Source: Streptomyces sp. NBC_01217 (lineage in GTDB: Bacteria > Actinomycetota > Actinomycetes > Streptomycetales > Streptomycetaceae). From it: a stretch of DNA of 64,000 nt. The DNA lies in the NCBI RefSeq assembly GCF_035994185.1, contig NZ_CP108538.1, positions 4,255,501 through 4,319,500 of the forward strand, written 5' to 3'. The number at the start of each line of letters is the position of its first letter. Position 1 is the first letter of the stretch. Below, in pieces: positions 61,975 to 64,000 of the stretch. The notes below the pieces were generated by a model, which was not told where the DNA came from, ran no database searches, and saw only the letters and a program-made list of their open reading frames with translations. Position numbers and translations under genes: made by a program.

Positions 61975-63293
61975 CGGCGTGCCCTCGCCGCACGCCTGGC
62001 GTCGGCCGCCGCCGCGACCCGCCCCACCGACCGGTCCGCCTGTCGGGCGAGACCAATCACCCCGACCAGCCGCTCCACCGCCGCCGGCACCTCCCAGTCG
62101 TCGCGCCGCAGCGAGGCCAGCGTCGTCGCGGGGGCGACCAGCAGGTCCGGGGGGCCGGTCTCCAGCGCCCGGACCAGCACCGCCCAGCCCGCCTCCCACC
62201 GTGCCCGCTCGGGCCGCGCCCCGACGGCGGCCACCACCGCCTCCAGCGCAGCCTGACGCAGATCGCCCCGCACCGGCAGTTCGGCGGAGGCCGGATCGGC
62301 GAGCAGCGACTCCGGGTCCGGCAGGTCCATCCGGTCCAGATGGGCAAGGAGTTCGAGCCCCGGCCCGTCCCCCACCGTGCCCCGCACCAGCAGTGCCAGC
62401 ACCTCACGGGAGACGGAGGCCGCCGTACCGAAGGCAAGCAGGGCCAACGCGGCCTCCCAGCTCCGGGGCGAGGGCCAGGCACCGCCGCGCCGTGTCTCCG
62501 TGCTAGGCAGCCGGTGGATCAGCGTCGGCCGGGCCTCCAGGAATCCGCAGACCGCGCGCCGGGCGAAAGCAACCGCCTCCGGCAAGCGCTCCGGCACCAG
62601 CCGGGGCAGCTCCGCCCGGGGCCAGACCCCGCCCAGCCCGCGCACCACCACCTCCCGGTCGTGCACCCAGTACAGATGCACGAACCGGTTGGCCAGCGGC
62701 GGGCTCAGCTCCCACCCGTCCGCCGCCGACGCGCTCGGATTGGCCGCGGCCACGATCCGTACCTCCGGCGGCAGTTGCAGCGCGCCGACCCTCCGCTCCA
62801 GGACGACCCGGAGCAGCGCCGCCTGGACGGCCGGTGTGGCGGTGGAGAGTTCGTCCAGGAAGAGCAGCCCCCGGCCGGCCCGCACCAGTTCCACGGCCCA
62901 CTGCGGCGGCGCCATCGGCACCCCCTGCACCGCCGGGTCGTCTCCGACGATGGGCAGCCCTGAGAAGTCGGTCGGCTCGTGGACGCTGGCGATCACGGTC
63001 GTCAGCGGGAGGTCGAGGGAAGTGGCGAGCTGCGTCAGGGCCGCGGTCTTGCCGATGCCCGGCTCGCCCCAGAGCAGCACGGGCAGGTCGGCCGCGACGG
63101 CCAGAGTGAGGGCTTCGAGCTGCTCGTCGGGGCGCGGTTCGGTGGTGGTCGTGCGCAGGAGGGACAGGAGGTCGCCGGCGACGGCGAGTTGGGTGCCGGT
63201 CCCGGACGCGCCGACGGAGGTGGGCGCGGGCGCACCGGCAGGGGCGGGGGCGGGGGCGGGGGCGGGGGCGGGCAGGAGGGTGCTGGAGGTCAT
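61971..63293 (-). CDS. MoxR-family AAA+ ATPase
   Basis: A 440-aa AAA+ protein. A Pro/Ala-rich start (PAPAPAPAPAGAPAP) is followed by Walker A WGEPGIGKTA, Walker B GLLFLDELSTA and the sensor/arginine-finger region (IVAAANPSASAADGWELS, PPLANRF). MoxR ATPases act as chaperones that assemble or activate a partner, usually a VWA protein, and the next gene encodes exactly such a partner. AAGGTG precedes the ATG at 63293. Confidence 0.9.
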   Translation of the reverse strand: MTSSTLLPAPAPAPAPAPAGAPAPTSVGASGTGTQLAVAGDLLSLLRTTTTEPRPDEQLEALTLAVAADLPVLLWGEPGIGKTAALTQLATSLDLPLTTVIASVHEPTDFSGLPIVGDDPAVQGVPMAPPQWAVELVRAGRGLLFLDELSTATPAVQAALLRVVLERRVGALQLPPEVRIVAAANPSASAADGWELSPPLANRFVHLYWVHDREVVVRGLGGVWPRAELPRLVPERLPEAVAFARRAVCGFLEARPTLIHRLPSTETRRGGAWPSPRSWEAALALLAFGTAASVSREVLALLVRGTVGDGPGLELLAHLDRMDLPDPESLLADPASAELPVRGDLRQAALEAVVAAVGARPERARWEAGWAVLVRALETGPPDLLVAPATTLASLRRDDWEVPAAVERLVGVIGLARQADRSVGRVAAAADARRAARARR

Positions 63294-63411
63294 GGGCATC
63301 ACCTTGGGTGGGATGAGGGAACGGAACGGGACGGAACGGCCCGTTCCGGATGTCGTGGGCGTGCAGCGCGCAATGCGCAGTGCGAGCACGGAACTCAGGT
63401 GGGACAGCCGG

Positions 63412-64000
63412 TCAGCTGGTCCTCGGGATCAGGCCGGTACGGGGCCGGGCCCGGCCGCTCTGCTTGAGGCGCATTGCGGGAGGCGTACGGCGGTCGAGTC
63501 GGGGGCGGTGACCCGCCCCCGCGTGCCTCGGGCCCGAGGCCTTTCCGCCCGCTGCCGAACCGGCACCGGGGTGCACGGCGACCAACCCCGAGCGGAAGAG
63601 CCCGTGGTCGATGCGGCGGGCCGCAGCCGACTCCAACTCCTCCCGCAGCGGCCCGTCGCGCAGGACCGCACCGGGACCGAGCAGCCCCTCGACCACGGCC
63701 AGGGCCCCGGCGATGTCGCCATGCCCCAGCCGCTCCCGGACCGCGGGCAGTGCCTCCGGGTCACGGTGCACCTCGTCGATGGCACGCAGGCAGGGCAGCG
63801 CGGGACCGCCGAGCGCCACCAGCAGTTCCTCCCGGCGCAGTTGTGCCGGGTCGTGATCGATCGCCGTAAGTGTCCCGTCCCGCAGCGCTATCCGGTGGAC
63901 CTCACCCCGGCACTCCACCCGGTGCGGATCACCGGGCCGGGAGGCGGGGCCGGTCGCCGGTCCCGAGCTGGACAGCGCCGCTGAGCCGAACGCCGCCAGT
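63412..64000 (-). CDS. hypothetical protein upstream of the MoxR gene (5' end outside window)
   Basis: The minus-strand frame is open to the right edge and ends at 63412. It reads HRVECRGEVHRIALRDGTLTAID, LGGPALPCLRAIDEVHRDPEAL and GHGDIAGALAVVEGLLGPGA, then a basic tail. In MoxR/VWA loci a third gene of this size is often present. No function is assigned. It is 118 bp upstream of moxR and may be co-transcribed. Confidence 0.7.
   Translation of the reverse strand, partial: LAAFGSAALSSSGPATGPASRPGDPHRVECRGEVHRIALRDGTLTAIDHDPAQLRREELLVALGGPALPCLRAIDEVHRDPEALPAVRERLGHGDIAGALAVVEGLLGPGAVLRDGPLREELESAAARRIDHGLFRSGLVAVHPGAGSAAGGKASGPRHAGAGHRPRLDRRTPPAMRLKQSGRARPRTGLIPRTS

Overview
This is high-GC actinobacterial DNA, almost certainly from a linear Streptomyces chromosome. 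Supporting signs are GTG and TTG starts, Streptomyces-type conserved hypothetical proteins (DUF3151, DUF2617, YbjN, DUF5994), the HspR/HAIR heat-shock arrangement (dnaK-grpE-dnaJ-hspR plus clpB) and a perfect 14-bp parS site. I had only the sequence, so all family calls are recognition by eye, not database results.

Layout. 1-36,350 is core-like chromosome: an ABC-permease tail, a cytochrome P450, a two-component pair, a kynurenine (tryptophan catabolism) cluster, an MFS exporter, a MalY-type lyase, fba, a parS palindrome, pyrE, an aldose epimerase, a membrane-bound spermidine-synthase-like protein, an aminotransferase, clpB, a small regulator/repeat-peptide locus (24.4-26.2 kb), the dnaK operon, a large Fe-S oxidoreductase, a YIP1 membrane protein, a phosphoribosyltransferase and dcd. 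The core ends at an intact tRNA-Gly(CCC) at 36,571-36,644.

36,600-60,180 is an accessory island. The 3' half of that tRNA-Gly (anticodon loop to CCA) recurs in the same orientation at 43,807, 53,163 and 60,135. This is the footprint of repeated site-specific integration at one tRNA, giving three abutting segments of about 7.2, 9.4 and 7.0 kb. I see no intact integrase. The segments hold intact and decayed insertion sequences (IS110 with an in-frame amber codon, IS1380, IS630, and IS5/IS1380/IS630 fragments) together with many exported or cell-envelope proteins: an ice-binding-like/collagen-like fusion, a PA14/fibronectin-III protein, a polysaccharide deacetylase, a LAxTG sortase-type surface protein and a MurE-like ligase paralogue. 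60,209-64,000 returns to other chromosome: a truncated gene next to the last repeat, then a MoxR-ATPase/VWA-metallopeptidase pair and a partial gene.

The best candidate for an undescribed system is at 24,441-26,212. A short exported-looking protein made of seven GDIAWS repeats overlaps (ATGA) a 106-aa protein that resembles the N-terminal domain of Rieske oxygenases but lacks the iron-sulfur ligands. Both lie divergent to a LuxR-type regulator, with a 20-bp palindrome just upstream of the regulator start. The other notable points are the tandem tRNA-Gly repeats, the parS site inside a 38-bp perfect palindrome, an IS1380 that splits an alpha/beta hydrolase with a clean 5-bp target duplication, and an IS630 inserted exactly in the stop codon of the MurE paralogue.
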